Assembly (NCBI GenBank): GCA_964636625.1
Contig: CAZWUL010000002.1
Coordinates: 1-55,108 of the forward strand
Length of the DNA stretch: 55,108 bases
Source of the DNA: CAZWUL01 sp964636625
Lineage (GTDB): Bacteria; Atribacterota; Phoenicimicrobiia; Phoenicimicrobiales; Stramentimicrobiaceae
Direction of reading: 5' to 3'
Positions within the stretch are counted from its first letter, which is position 1. The number at the start of each line of letters is the position of its first letter. Position numbers and translations under genes: made by a program. This document shows, piece after piece, positions 26,463-34,442 of the stretch. The notes beneath the pieces are model-generated. The model did no database searches. It saw nothing but the letters and a program-made list of their open reading frames with translations, and was not told the DNA's origin.

Positions 26463-27956
26463 TTGAAAAATACTATTGGATATAGAGCAAAAAGAAGAAA
26501 AATCCGTTCCAAGAGTTTTTTGGGACGTTCTTTTTTAATATCGATAATACTTAATATGTTGTTTATATTTGCTTTCAGCAATATAATTACCTTTGATATA
26601 TTTAATCTCCCTCCTGAAGAAGAGCTTCTTGAGGTAACAATGATAGAACTTCCATCTAGTCAAACTCCCGTATCAACAAGACCTGAAATTGTTAGGGAAG
26701 AGCCGCTAGCTGAGATGGATGTAACACCAAAAGTAGAACCAATGTTGCCAGAGCCTGCCAGAATACAGGAGGTAGAAACACAACCACGTATTGAAGAGCA
26801 AGAGATTGCATCAGAAAGTGCTCCTAAGGTTGAGGTAAAAGTACCTGAAATTGAAATACCACCTTCTGAAGAAATTGCTCCCGTAAGAGAAGAAATTACA
26901 GTAAGACAGGATGTTCAAATAGCCGCGAGATCGATTGAACCAACTCTTACCAGCAGAAGAGAAGTTGAGGGAGAAATATTAGAGCAAGGCCAATATGAGA
27001 TGCAGGCGAGATTAGGAGAAGAGGGCAGAGAGCGAATTGAATCAACATATGGTACAGTGGTTACTCCTGGAAAAATTACCAGTTTGCCGGCTTCGGCAGA
27101 TAAGGAATCTCCTTTTGGTAATCGTCCGCTGGCAATAATGATAGATAATGCAAGCTTTGCTCGTCCTCAGAGCGGGCTCGATAAAGCAAATATAGTTTAT
27201 GAAGTCTTAGCAGAAGGTGGAATTACAAGATTCCTGGCGATTTATGCAACTCAGGAAGCTGATAAAGTCGGACCGGTTCGGAGTGCCCGACCTTATTATA
27301 TAACAAAAACTTTGGAACATGATTCTATTTATGTTCATGCTGGAGAAAGCCCTGATGCCGCAAGGTTTATTAGAGAAGAAAGAATAGATGATATTAATGA
27401 GATGATTCATTTTCAGCCATTTTGGAGAACTACAGACCGTAGTGCACCCCATAATTTATATACTTCTACATTTCAATTAAGGGACGAAGCTAAAAGATTA
27501 GGTTATATTGAAATGGTTAACAAAGGAAGCTATCAATTTGAAATCGATAGAGAAGAGTTGCTATCTGGTAAAGAGGTTTCCAAGATAGATATTAGATACC
27601 ACAGTAATTATACAGTTACATATCAGTATGTAGCCGATATACAGGCATATGCTAGATATATTAATGGCCAACCACACCTGGATGCTGAAACTGGTAAACA
27701 GCTAACTGCAAAGAACATAATAATACAGCACAGTGAAAAAAAAGTTATGGATGAAGAGGGAAGGCTGGCTATTGACTTTATTGGAGAAGACAAAGGAATA
27801 ATAATATTCAACGGCAGTTCTGAAGAAATTACCTGGGTAAAAGAAAGTTTAGCCTCAAGAACATTGTTTTATAACAAAGATGGAAACCGACTAGCCATCC
27901 AACCAGGGAATGTATGGATTCAAGTCATTCATCCGGATACACAGATTAACTATTAA
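26463..27956 (+). CDS. TonB-like N-terminus fused to DUF3048 domain
   Basis: 497 aa. A basic head (1-22) is followed by one transmembrane helix (~23-42) with SIILN at 27-31, the position of the Ser-x3-His pair of TonB but with Asn31 for His. The VTMIELP segment and a Pro/Glu-rich linker (~60-165, EEPLAEMDVTPKVEPMLPEP) are TonB/TolA-like. Residues ~205-490 form a DUF3048 (YerB-like) domain: GNRPLAIMIDN, AEGGITRFLA, GPVRSARPYY, DRSAPHNLYT, WVQVI. No TonB C-terminal domain is present. It is the third partner of the adjacent ExbB/ExbD. Start is TTG; an ATG at 26451 runs into a stop. Function unknown. Confidence 0.8.
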   Translation: MKNTIGYRAKRRKIRSKSFLGRSFLISIILNMLFIFAFSNIITFDIFNLPPEEELLEVTMIELPSSQTPVSTRPEIVREEPLAEMDVTPKVEPMLPEPARIQEVETQPRIEEQEIASESAPKVEVKVPEIEIPPSEEIAPVREEITVRQDVQIAARSIEPTLTSRREVEGEILEQGQYEMQARLGEEGRERIESTYGTVVTPGKITSLPASADKESPFGNRPLAIMIDNASFARPQSGLDKANIVYEVLAEGGITRFLAIYATQEADKVGPVRSARPYYITKTLEHDSIYVHAGESPDAARFIREERIDDINEMIHFQPFWRTTDRSAPHNLYTSTFQLRDEAKRLGYIEMVNKGSYQFEIDREELLSGKEVSKIDIRYHSNYTVTYQYVADIQAYARYINGQPHLDAETGKQLTAKNIIIQHSEKKVMDEEGRLAIDFIGEDKGIIIFNGSSEEITWVKESLASRTLFYNKDGNRLAIQPGNVWIQVIHPDTQINY

Positions 27957-28149
27957 AATTATAACAGATATCGGGCATGTAGTTTTGAGCCAAAACAAAG
28001 TAAGAAGTAAAAAAGTTTTTTGGTTTTAAGGTTTTATTACAAATATAAAAAAAATGTAAGTTGCAAGTAAAATAAAATAAATAGTAATAAGCAAAAATAC
28101 TGCTAAATCTTTAGAATAGAATAGTATGATATTAGTTTTTATTTAACCA

Positions 28150-28174
28150 TAAAAAACCACCTTCTAAGAAGGTG
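28150..28174 (-). terminator. Hairpin with T-tract on the minus strand
   Basis: Perfect 8-bp arms CACCTTCT/AGAAGGTG (28158-28174). On the minus strand the hairpin is followed by GGTTTTTT, the form of an intrinsic terminator. No minus-strand gene is identified upstream of it, so it could instead be the left-end hairpin of a small mobile element. Confidence 0.4.
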
Positions 28175-28281
28175 TTAGTGATTAAATAAAATGGTTTTAC
28201 CATAAAAAGATTAAAATAAGATAGATGATAATATTTTGCCTGAAGTACAAAGTTGGAAATACTATTACTTAAGTAAAAATT

Positions 28282-28353
28282 ATGGCTAAAGGTATCAATA
28301 AAAAATCGAAAGAAAAAGAGCAAAAAAGTCAAACCCCTTTCAGGGGTTCTTAA
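28282..28353 (+). CDS. Possible 23-residue Lys-rich ORF or transposon remnant
   Basis: ATG to TAA encodes MAKGINKKSKEKEQKS followed by QTPFRGS. There is no clear ribosome-binding site. The last codons lie inside the hairpin 28332-28348, as happens for the end of tnpB genes in IS200/IS605 elements. Could be non-coding. Confidence 0.18.
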   Translation: MAKGINKKSKEKEQKSQTPFRGS

Positions 28354-28373
28354 AGCCGCCCGCTATTGGGGTG
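28332..28373 (+). mobile_element. Possible IS200/IS605-like right end (two hairpins)
   Basis: Stem AACCCCT/AGGGGTT with a TTC loop (28332-28348), then TTCTTAAAGC, then the weaker CGCCC/GGGTG (28357-28361/28369-28373). Paired hairpins at an element end, with a hairpin 175 bases upstream, suggest a non-autonomous IS200/IS605 derivative. No transposase is present; identification is tentative. Confidence 0.25.
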
Positions 28374-28539
28374 TGATATTTACTAATGTTTAATATTAAA
28401 TATGGTTAGAGTTGCTAATTGTTTTACTATCGCAAGAGTTGTTAAATACAATTTTGGCAATCCAATATACTGTTGAGTGTATTATTTAGTTTGTTGCTGA
28501 AAAGGATAAACTTATTAATTAACTAAGTAGGGATTGTAT

Positions 28540-29436
28540 ATGGACCATCAGCAGAAATTAATTGAAAAATTTTTGGATTATTTAACTCTTGAAAGAGGGT
28601 TAGCTTATAATACAATTGTCTCTTACCGCTATGATTTATTAAAATATTATAATTTTATTGTTTTAAAAAAACATACCAAATTTCAAACTGTAAATCGCAA
28701 TATTATTAATGAATACTATAATTATTTACGTAATATCGACCTTGGGATTAATTCTATATTCAGGAATTTAGTAGCCCTAAAGATGTTTTACCGGTTTTTA
28801 TTAACTGAAGGATTTATTAAAAATGATTTAACCAATTTAATAGAATTTCCTAAAATACAGAAGAAATTACCCCAGGCACTTAATATAGAAGAATTAGATG
28901 CAATATTAGATGAGAAAAATTTTAGAGGCCTTTTGGGGAAAAGGGACCAGGCTATCATGGAGTTATTATACGCAACGGGAATGAGAGTAACAGAATTAAT
29001 TAGTTTAAATAGGAATGATATTAAATTGGAGCACAGTCTTTTAAAATGTACGGGTAAGGGGAATAAAGAAAGGTGGGTTCCTTTTACAGACAGGGTACAT
29101 GATATTTTGCTTGATTATATAAAGTATATTAGGCCTAAGCTTGAAAAGAAAGAGAATACCAATTTATTATTTTTAAATAATCATGGTAATCCCATTTCTC
29201 GGCAAGGTGTTTTTTATTTAATTAAAAATTATGCAAAAATAGCAGGAATTAAAAAGAAAGTAACCCCACATACTTTTAGGCATACGCTGGCAACACATTT
29301 AATTGAAAATGGTGCAGATTTGAGATCAATTCAAGAATTATTGGGGCACTCTGACATTTCTACCACCCAGGTATATACTCATGTTAGCAGAAAATGGATT
29401 AAAGAAGAATATTTTAAAGCATTTCCGAGAGTATGA
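28540..29436 (+). CDS. Tyrosine recombinase XerC/XerD type
   Basis: 298 aa, the normal Xer length. An N-terminal SAM-like core-binding domain (~1-90) is followed by the catalytic domain with the full set: Arg in ATGMRVTEL, Lys in GKGNKERWVP, HTFRH, and GHSDISTTQVYTH with the nucleophilic Tyr. It resolves chromosome dimers at dif or acts on a mobile site; being the only Xer gene seen and lying among housekeeping genes favours the former. Start chosen at ATG 28540, seven bases after AGTAGGG; a TTG at 28534 is too close to it. Confidence 0.92.
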   Translation: MDHQQKLIEKFLDYLTLERGLAYNTIVSYRYDLLKYYNFIVLKKHTKFQTVNRNIINEYYNYLRNIDLGINSIFRNLVALKMFYRFLLTEGFIKNDLTNLIEFPKIQKKLPQALNIEELDAILDEKNFRGLLGKRDQAIMELLYATGMRVTELISLNRNDIKLEHSLLKCTGKGNKERWVPFTDRVHDILLDYIKYIRPKLEKKENTNLLFLNNHGNPISRQGVFYLIKNYAKIAGIKKKVTPHTFRHTLATHLIENGADLRSIQELLGHSDISTTQVYTHVSRKWIKEEYFKAFPRV

Positions 29437-29462
29437 AAAAAAGTCCTGGTATAACGTATTCT

Positions 29463-29487
29463 GTATACCGTATAACGTGAAGAAAAA
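29463..29487 (+). repeat. 25-base dispersed repeat, copy 2
   Basis: Identical to 6850-6874. It lies in the 117-base gap after the recombinase gene, within a quasi-palindrome around GTATAC. Confidence 0.65.
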
Positions 29488-29553
29488 GAAAATAGAAAGA
29501 TTAAGGGGCAAGATGAAAACGGAAAACTAAAACTTTTAAGTTGGAGGAAAATA

Positions 29554-30381
29554 ATGGAAAACATAATTGAAAGTATTGATGAAAGCATTAAATCAATTCA
29601 GAAATTTAGTGATATAAAGCCTAAAATTGCGATTATACTGGGAACCGGACTCGGGAAATTAGCTGATGATATTGAAGAAAAGGAAATAATACCTTATAAA
29701 AATATTGCTAACTTTCCAATTTCTACAGTGCATGGACACAGTGGAAACCTTGTTTTAGGGAAACTTGAGGAGAAGCAAATTGTTGCTATGCAAGGTAGAT
29801 TTCATTTTTATGAAGGATATAATATGAAGGAAATTACTTTTCCTGTAAGAGTTATAAAAGAATTAGGTGCTAACATTATTATAATTTCAAATGCTGCTGG
29901 TGGTATGAACCGATATTTTAAAAGAGGAGATTTGATGCTTATAACTGATCATATCAATCTTATGGGTGATAATCCTTTAATCGGCCCCAATAATGATAAA
30001 TTAGGTCCGCGTTTCCCGGATATGTCACAAGCATATGATTTAGAATTAATAAAATTGACTGAAAGAGTTTCCCTGGAAGAAGGAATTCCAATACATAAAG
30101 GAGTTTATGCTGGACTACCCGGACCAATGTTAGAGACTCCTGCAGAGTATCGTTTTTTAATAAAAATTGGGGCTGATGCTGTGGGAATGTCAACTATTCC
30201 TGAAGTTATTGCTGCTAATCATATGGGAATGCGAGTACTGGGAATATCCTGTATTACTGATTTGGCAATTGATGGAGTAGTTAAAAAGGTCCAGTTTCAG
30301 GAAATTCTACAGGCTGCTACCAAGTCTGAACCATTAATGACTCGAGTTGTTAGAAAGGTAATAAACAATATTGTTAATTAA
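29554..30381 (+). CDS. Purine nucleoside phosphorylase family; probable 5'-methylthioadenosine phosphorylase
   Basis: 275 aa trimeric PNP/MTAP family protein. Phosphate-site GTGLGKLADD, VHGHSGN and MQGRFHFYEGY, then NAAGGMN, GLPGPMLETPAEY (Glu194) and GADAVGMSTIPEV are intact. The base-recognising Asn of guanosine/inosine-type PNPs (SCITN) is Asp236 here (SCITDLA), and the His that contacts the 5'-hydroxyl aligns with Phe248. Both changes are of the MTAP kind (6-aminopurine, hydrophobic 5' group). mtnA, the next enzyme of MTA salvage, lies 0.5 kb downstream. A clean GGAGGA precedes the ATG. The specificity is inferred, the family is certain. Confidence 0.88.
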   Translation: MENIIESIDESIKSIQKFSDIKPKIAIILGTGLGKLADDIEEKEIIPYKNIANFPISTVHGHSGNLVLGKLEEKQIVAMQGRFHFYEGYNMKEITFPVRVIKELGANIIIISNAAGGMNRYFKRGDLMLITDHINLMGDNPLIGPNNDKLGPRFPDMSQAYDLELIKLTERVSLEEGIPIHKGVYAGLPGPMLETPAEYRFLIKIGADAVGMSTIPEVIAANHMGMRVLGISCITDLAIDGVVKKVQFQEILQAATKSEPLMTRVVRKVINNIVN

Positions 30382-30835
30382 TCTAATAAAAGTATCATTA
30401 TTATCAACATTACCAGTATTAGAATTAAGAGGTGCTCTTCCTATTGCCATAAATTATTACAAGTTACCGATTATACCAAGTTACTTATTTGCAGTTTTGG
30501 GAAATATGCTCCCGGCAGTGTTTTTATTACTCTATCTTAAGCCATTTTCGGATTTTTTACGAAAATGGAAATTATTTGATTTGTTTTTTTGCTGGTTATT
30601 TACAAGAACAAGGAGACATGAACCGAGGTATGAGAAATATGGTGCACTATTTTTATTATTTTTTGTATCCATACCTTTGCCAGTTACTGGAGTCTGGACT
30701 GGTTCAGTGGCAGCATTTCTTTTTGGGATCCGTTTTCGATATGCCTTTCCCATGATGGCTGGTGGTGTTATCATTGCTGGCATAATTGTTGCCATGGCTA
30801 ATTTAGGAATTATAAATTTAATTAATGGCCATTAG
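30371..30835 (+). CDS. Small multidrug export protein (COG2426)
   Basis: 154 aa, four to five transmembrane helices. The sequence matches the Sm_multidrug_ex family: LPVLELRGALPIAI near the N-terminus, KYGALFLLFFVSIPLPVTG and WTGSVAAFLFG. The family name reflects an early annotation; the transported compound is not established. The TTG start overlaps the end of the phosphorylase gene by 11 bases, so it is probably translated in the same operon. Confidence 0.82.
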   Translation: MLINLIKVSLLSTLPVLELRGALPIAINYYKLPIIPSYLFAVLGNMLPAVFLLLYLKPFSDFLRKWKLFDLFFCWLFTRTRRHEPRYEKYGALFLLFFVSIPLPVTGVWTGSVAAFLFGIRFRYAFPMMAGGVIIAGIIVAMANLGIINLINGH

Positions 30836-30863
30836 CTATTAGTAGATTAATGAAATATTGTTA

Positions 30864-30891
30864 TTGTTTATTATCAAAAAAGTGATAGAAT
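30864..30891 (+). promoter_or_regulatory. Candidate promoter for mtnA
   Basis: TTGTTT (30864-30869), 16-base spacer, TAGAAT (30886-30891) with the TG of an extended -10 just before it; 35 bases upstream of the ATG. Confidence 0.45.
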
Positions 30892-30925
30892 GTTAATTTT
30901 GTAAGGATAAATTAAGAAAGAAACT

Positions 30926-31978
30926 ATGAGAAAAACTATAGAATGGGAAAATAATAGAGTATTAATGATAGACCAGAGAAAGCTACCTCATACATTTGAA
31001 ATAATAAGCTGTAAAAATCATCATGAGGTGGCTGAGGCAATAAAGGATATGGCTATTAGAGGAGCTCCAGCCATTGGGGCAGCGGCTGCCTATGGAATGG
31101 CCCTGGCAGCTAAGAATATAAGAACAGAGAATATGGAAGATTTTCTGAGAGGATTGGAAGAAGCAAGAAAAGAATTATCTATGACCAGGCCTACTGCAGT
31201 AAATTTATTTTGGGCTTTAGATAGAATTAATAAGATTATTGAAGAAAAAGGATTTTCAGTGGAGGAATTACAAAAAAATATTTTGTCTGAAGCAAAAAAA
31301 ATTGCAAAACAGGATATTGAAGTGAATTTTCTAATTGGAAACAATGGTGTGAAATTATTCGAAGATAATGATATTATTTTAACTCATTGTAATGCAGGTT
31401 CTCTGGCAACTGTATTTTATGGAACTGCTTTAGGTGTTATCAGGTCAGTGTATAAAGAGAAAATTAATATAAGGGTTTTTATCGATGAAACCCGGCCAGT
31501 TCTACAGGGTGCCAGACTAACTGCATGGGAATTACTTTCTGAAAATATACCAGCTACACTAATTTGTGATTCTGTAGCAGGTTTTTTAATGAGCAAAAAA
31601 CAGATAAGCAAGGTAGTAGTTGGTGCTGATAGGATTGCAGCCAATGGAGATGTGGCTAATAAGATTGGAACCTATAGTATTTCAGTGTTAGCAAAAGAAC
31701 ATAACATTCCATTTTATGTTGCTGCACCATTTTCAACAATAGATTTTTCTATAAAGGGAGGGACTGATATACCAATTGAGGAAAGACATAAAAATGAAGT
31801 AATAAATATAATGGGGCAGGTAATAGCGCCAGACGGTATAGATGTTTATAACCCCGCTTTTGACGTTACTCCACACAGAAACATATCTGCGATAATTACC
31901 GAAAAAGGTATAATAGAGCCTCCATTTATACCCAATTTGAGCAGATTAAATAAAAATAATTATGAACAGGAAGTTTGA
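30926..31978 (+). CDS. mtnA: Methylthioribose-1-phosphate isomerase
   Basis: 350 aa, aIF2B-like fold. Diagnostic stretches are MAIRGAPAIGAAAAYG, THCNAGSLATV (with the catalytic-type Cys), DETRPVLQGARLTAWEL, and VGADRIAANGDVANKIGTY (catalytic Asp). It converts 5-methylthioribose-1-phosphate to methylthioribulose-1-phosphate in methionine salvage or the MTA-isoprenoid shunt. Related ribose-1,5-bisphosphate isomerases are shorter. No other salvage genes (mtnB, mtnC, mtnD) are nearby. It ends ten bases before murA. Confidence 0.94.
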   Translation: MRKTIEWENNRVLMIDQRKLPHTFEIISCKNHHEVAEAIKDMAIRGAPAIGAAAAYGMALAAKNIRTENMEDFLRGLEEARKELSMTRPTAVNLFWALDRINKIIEEKGFSVEELQKNILSEAKKIAKQDIEVNFLIGNNGVKLFEDNDIILTHCNAGSLATVFYGTALGVIRSVYKEKINIRVFIDETRPVLQGARLTAWELLSENIPATLICDSVAGFLMSKKQISKVVVGADRIAANGDVANKIGTYSISVLAKEHNIPFYVAAPFSTIDFSIKGGTDIPIEERHKNEVINIMGQVIAPDGIDVYNPAFDVTPHRNISAIITEKGIIEPPFIPNLSRLNKNNYEQEV

Positions 31979-31987
31979 GGTGAGATA

Positions 31988-33247
31988 ATGCAAAACCCTG
32001 ATACATTTTTAATTACTGGTGGAAAACCACTAAAAGGGAGCGTGGTAATTGATGGAGCAAAAAATTCTGCTCTATCTATAATGGCTGCATGTCTTTTATC
32101 CAGCGATGTAAGCATTTTAGAGAATGTCCCCAGGTTAAAAGATGTATATAGTATGATTGAAGTTATAAAAATCCTTGGTGTAAAAGTTGCATGGGTAGAT
32201 GATACTACTCTTTCTATTAATCCGGACGATTTTAATAATTATGAAGCACCCTATGAGTTGGTTAAGACGATGAGAGCATCTTTTCTGGTTATGGGTCCTT
32301 TATTAGCCAGACTTAGGAAGGCAAAAATATCACTTCCTGGAGGATGTGCTATAGGTGCTCGACCAGTTGATTTCCATTTAAAGGGATTTCGTGTATTAGG
32401 TGCCAATATAACAACTGAAAAAGGTTATATTCAAGCAGAGGCAAATCAGTTAAAGGGAGATGATATTTACCTTGATTTTCCCAGTCTAGGAGCAACAGAA
32501 AATATTATGATGGCTGCTTCTTTAACAGAAGGAACCACTGTCATTGAAAATGCTGCCAAGGATCCTGAGGTTATCGAGCTGGGAAGGTTTTTAAATAAAA
32601 TGGGGGCGAAAATTGAAGGCCTGGGAAATGACATAATAACCATTAAGGGTGTTAAAAAATTAAAGGGTGTGAGATATAAAATTATTCCTGACAGAATAGA
32701 AGCAGGAACATATATGGTTGCTGCTGCTATTACTGGGGGAGATGTTGAAATAAAGAATGTTAATCCTTATTATTTAAAATCATGTATTGTAAAATTAGAA
32801 GAAGCAGGTTTAAATGTAGATATTGATGATGGAATAGCAAATATATCAGACCCTGAAGGAATTAAGTCAGTTGATATTAAAACAATGCCTTTCCCCGGTT
32901 TCCCAACTGATATGCAGGCACAATTTATGGCTTTGATGACCATAGCAAATGGGACAAGCATTATTACGGAAAATGTATTTGAAAATCGCTTTGCACATGC
33001 AGGTGATTTAAGAAGGATGGGAGCAGACATTAAAATAGAAGGTAGAAATAGCATTATAAAAGGAGTAAAAAAACTGAGTGCAGCACCGGTAATGGCTTCT
33101 GACCTAAGGGGTGGGGCTGCGCTGGTATTGGCTGCATTGGTTGCAGAAGGTACGACTGAAATAAGCAGGATTTATCATATTGATAGAGGATATGTTAATC
33201 TGGAAGAAAAATTAAAAGCATTGGGTGCCAATATAAAAAGATATTAA
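31988..33247 (+). CDS. murA: UDP-N-acetylglucosamine 1-carboxyvinyltransferase
   Basis: 419 aa EPSP-synthase fold enzyme. DGAKNSAL (Lys25-Asn26) binds the UDP-sugar; LPGGCAIGARPVD contains the active-site Cys120, so the enzyme is of the fosfomycin-sensitive type. The C-terminal FPGFPTDMQAQFMA and DLRGGAALVLAAL are conserved. It transfers enolpyruvate from PEP to UDP-GlcNAc, the first committed step of peptidoglycan synthesis. GAGGTGAGATA precedes the ATG. Gap to the following mreB-type gene is 135 bases. Confidence 0.97.
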   Translation: MQNPDTFLITGGKPLKGSVVIDGAKNSALSIMAACLLSSDVSILENVPRLKDVYSMIEVIKILGVKVAWVDDTTLSINPDDFNNYEAPYELVKTMRASFLVMGPLLARLRKAKISLPGGCAIGARPVDFHLKGFRVLGANITTEKGYIQAEANQLKGDDIYLDFPSLGATENIMMAASLTEGTTVIENAAKDPEVIELGRFLNKMGAKIEGLGNDIITIKGVKKLKGVRYKIIPDRIEAGTYMVAAAITGGDVEIKNVNPYYLKSCIVKLEEAGLNVDIDDGIANISDPEGIKSVDIKTMPFPGFPTDMQAQFMALMTIANGTSIITENVFENRFAHAGDLRRMGADIKIEGRNSIIKGVKKLSAAPVMASDLRGGAALVLAALVAEGTTEISRIYHIDRGYVNLEEKLKALGANIKRY

Positions 33248-33277
33248 GAAGAATGTAATAGAAAAATATTACTTATA

Positions 33278-33286
33278 TGGTACAAT
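33278..33286 (+). promoter_or_regulatory. Possible extended -10 promoter for mbl/mreB
   Basis: TGGTACAAT (TG-N-TACAAT) in the murA-mreB gap without a recognisable -35. Confidence 0.3.
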
Positions 33287-33382
33287 ATTTAAGTAATAAG
33301 TTTATCTTTAGAAATAGAGAAGATTTAGATAGAAGGTAAGATTATACTATGATTAGGGAAAATTGAGGAGGTATCTTTCAAT

Positions 33383-34402
33383 ATGCTGGGAATGGACAAA
33401 AGTTTAGGAATAGATTTGGGAACTGTGAGTGTATTAATATTTCAGAAAGGAGCAGGGATAGTTCTACAAGAACCCTCTGTAGTTTCAATATACAAAGATA
33501 CTGGAAAAGTATTTGCTGTTGGGAAAGATGCCAAGGAGATGTTAGGAAAGACCCCTGGAAATATTATTGCTCTGGAACCAATGAAGGCGGGTGTTATTGC
33601 AGATTATGATGTAACCGAAAAAATGCTGACTTATTTTATAAAAAAAGTATCTTCTAATACAAGACTATTCAGGCCACAAGTTGTAATATGTGTTCCAGCC
33701 GGGGGAACAGAAGTGGAAAAAAGAGCTGTTTTAGAGGCAGCAGTGCAAGCTGGAGCAAAAAAGGCTTACCTGGTTGAAGAATCAATTGCAGCTGCAATTG
33801 GTGCAGGTTTAGATATTAGTGAACCGTATGGGAATATGGTGGTTGACGTAGGAGGAGGTACTACTGATATTGCAGTTATATCACTTGGAGGTATTGTAGA
33901 GAGTGAATCTTTAAGGATTGCTGGAAATAATTTTGATGATGATATTATAAAATATATAAAAAGTAAATACAATTTGATGATAGGAGAAAAAACTGCGGAA
34001 AATTTAAAGAAAGAAATTGGTTCAGCAATGGAGCAGGAACAAGAAATGTACGCGGAAATAAGAGGAAGAGACCTGGTATCAGGTTTGCCAAAAAGTATTG
34101 AGGTGGGTTCATCAGAAGTTTTAGAGGCAATTTCGAAGACTTTAGAGTCTATATTAGATGGAATTAAGATGGTTTTAGAAAGGACTCCTCCAGAGCTGTC
34201 AGCAGATATTGCTGACAAGGGGATGGTCCTTACAGGGGGAGGAGCATTATTGAGAAATTTTGATGTACTACTAACAAAAGTGAATAAAATACCTGCTTAT
34301 GTTGCTGAGAACCCTATATCATGTGTAGCCCTGGGTGCAGGTAAGGTATTAGAACAAATTCATTTGTTAAAGCAGGGATTAATAAGCAGCACACAAAGAT
34401 AA
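33383..34402 (+). CDS. mreB: MreB/Mbl-family rod-shape actin homologue
   Basis: 339 aa. Actin-fold nucleotide motifs: phosphate-1 GIDLGTVSV, phosphate-2 VDVGGGTTDIAVISLGG, adenosine motif LTGGGALLRNFD. The Asp of GGGTTDIA is as in Mbl where many MreB proteins have Glu. It forms membrane-bound filaments that direct the elongasome. It stands alone, without mreC/mreD, beside murA, as mbl-type genes often do; the mreD-mrdA-rodA set is 21 kb upstream. GAGGAGG ahead of ATG. Confidence 0.95.
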   Translation: MLGMDKSLGIDLGTVSVLIFQKGAGIVLQEPSVVSIYKDTGKVFAVGKDAKEMLGKTPGNIIALEPMKAGVIADYDVTEKMLTYFIKKVSSNTRLFRPQVVICVPAGGTEVEKRAVLEAAVQAGAKKAYLVEESIAAAIGAGLDISEPYGNMVVDVGGGTTDIAVISLGGIVESESLRIAGNNFDDDIIKYIKSKYNLMIGEKTAENLKKEIGSAMEQEQEMYAEIRGRDLVSGLPKSIEVGSSEVLEAISKTLESILDGIKMVLERTPPELSADIADKGMVLTGGGALLRNFDVLLTKVNKIPAYVAENPISCVALGAGKVLEQIHLLKQGLISSTQR

Positions 34403-34442
34403 TATAATATCTGGGAGGTTCTTAGATATTTTCAGATTAAAT

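Larger units (their letters stand above)
27957..28539. other. Long gap before the recombinase gene
   Basis: 583 bases. The 5' part has degenerate repeat words seen elsewhere (AGTTGCAAGT, AGTAATAAGCAAAAA). The middle holds two hairpins (28158-28174 and 28332-28348), a 23-codon ORF and a weaker third hairpin (28357-28373). The 3' part has an imperfect inverted repeat at 28464-28483. No tRNA or conserved gene is seen. Confidence 0.6.

Noticed and set aside
33766..34218. 150-codon minus-strand open frame
   Set aside because: It lies wholly within the mreB-type gene, which has all family motifs; the translation shows no domain and has the Ser/Ile-rich look of an antisense shadow.
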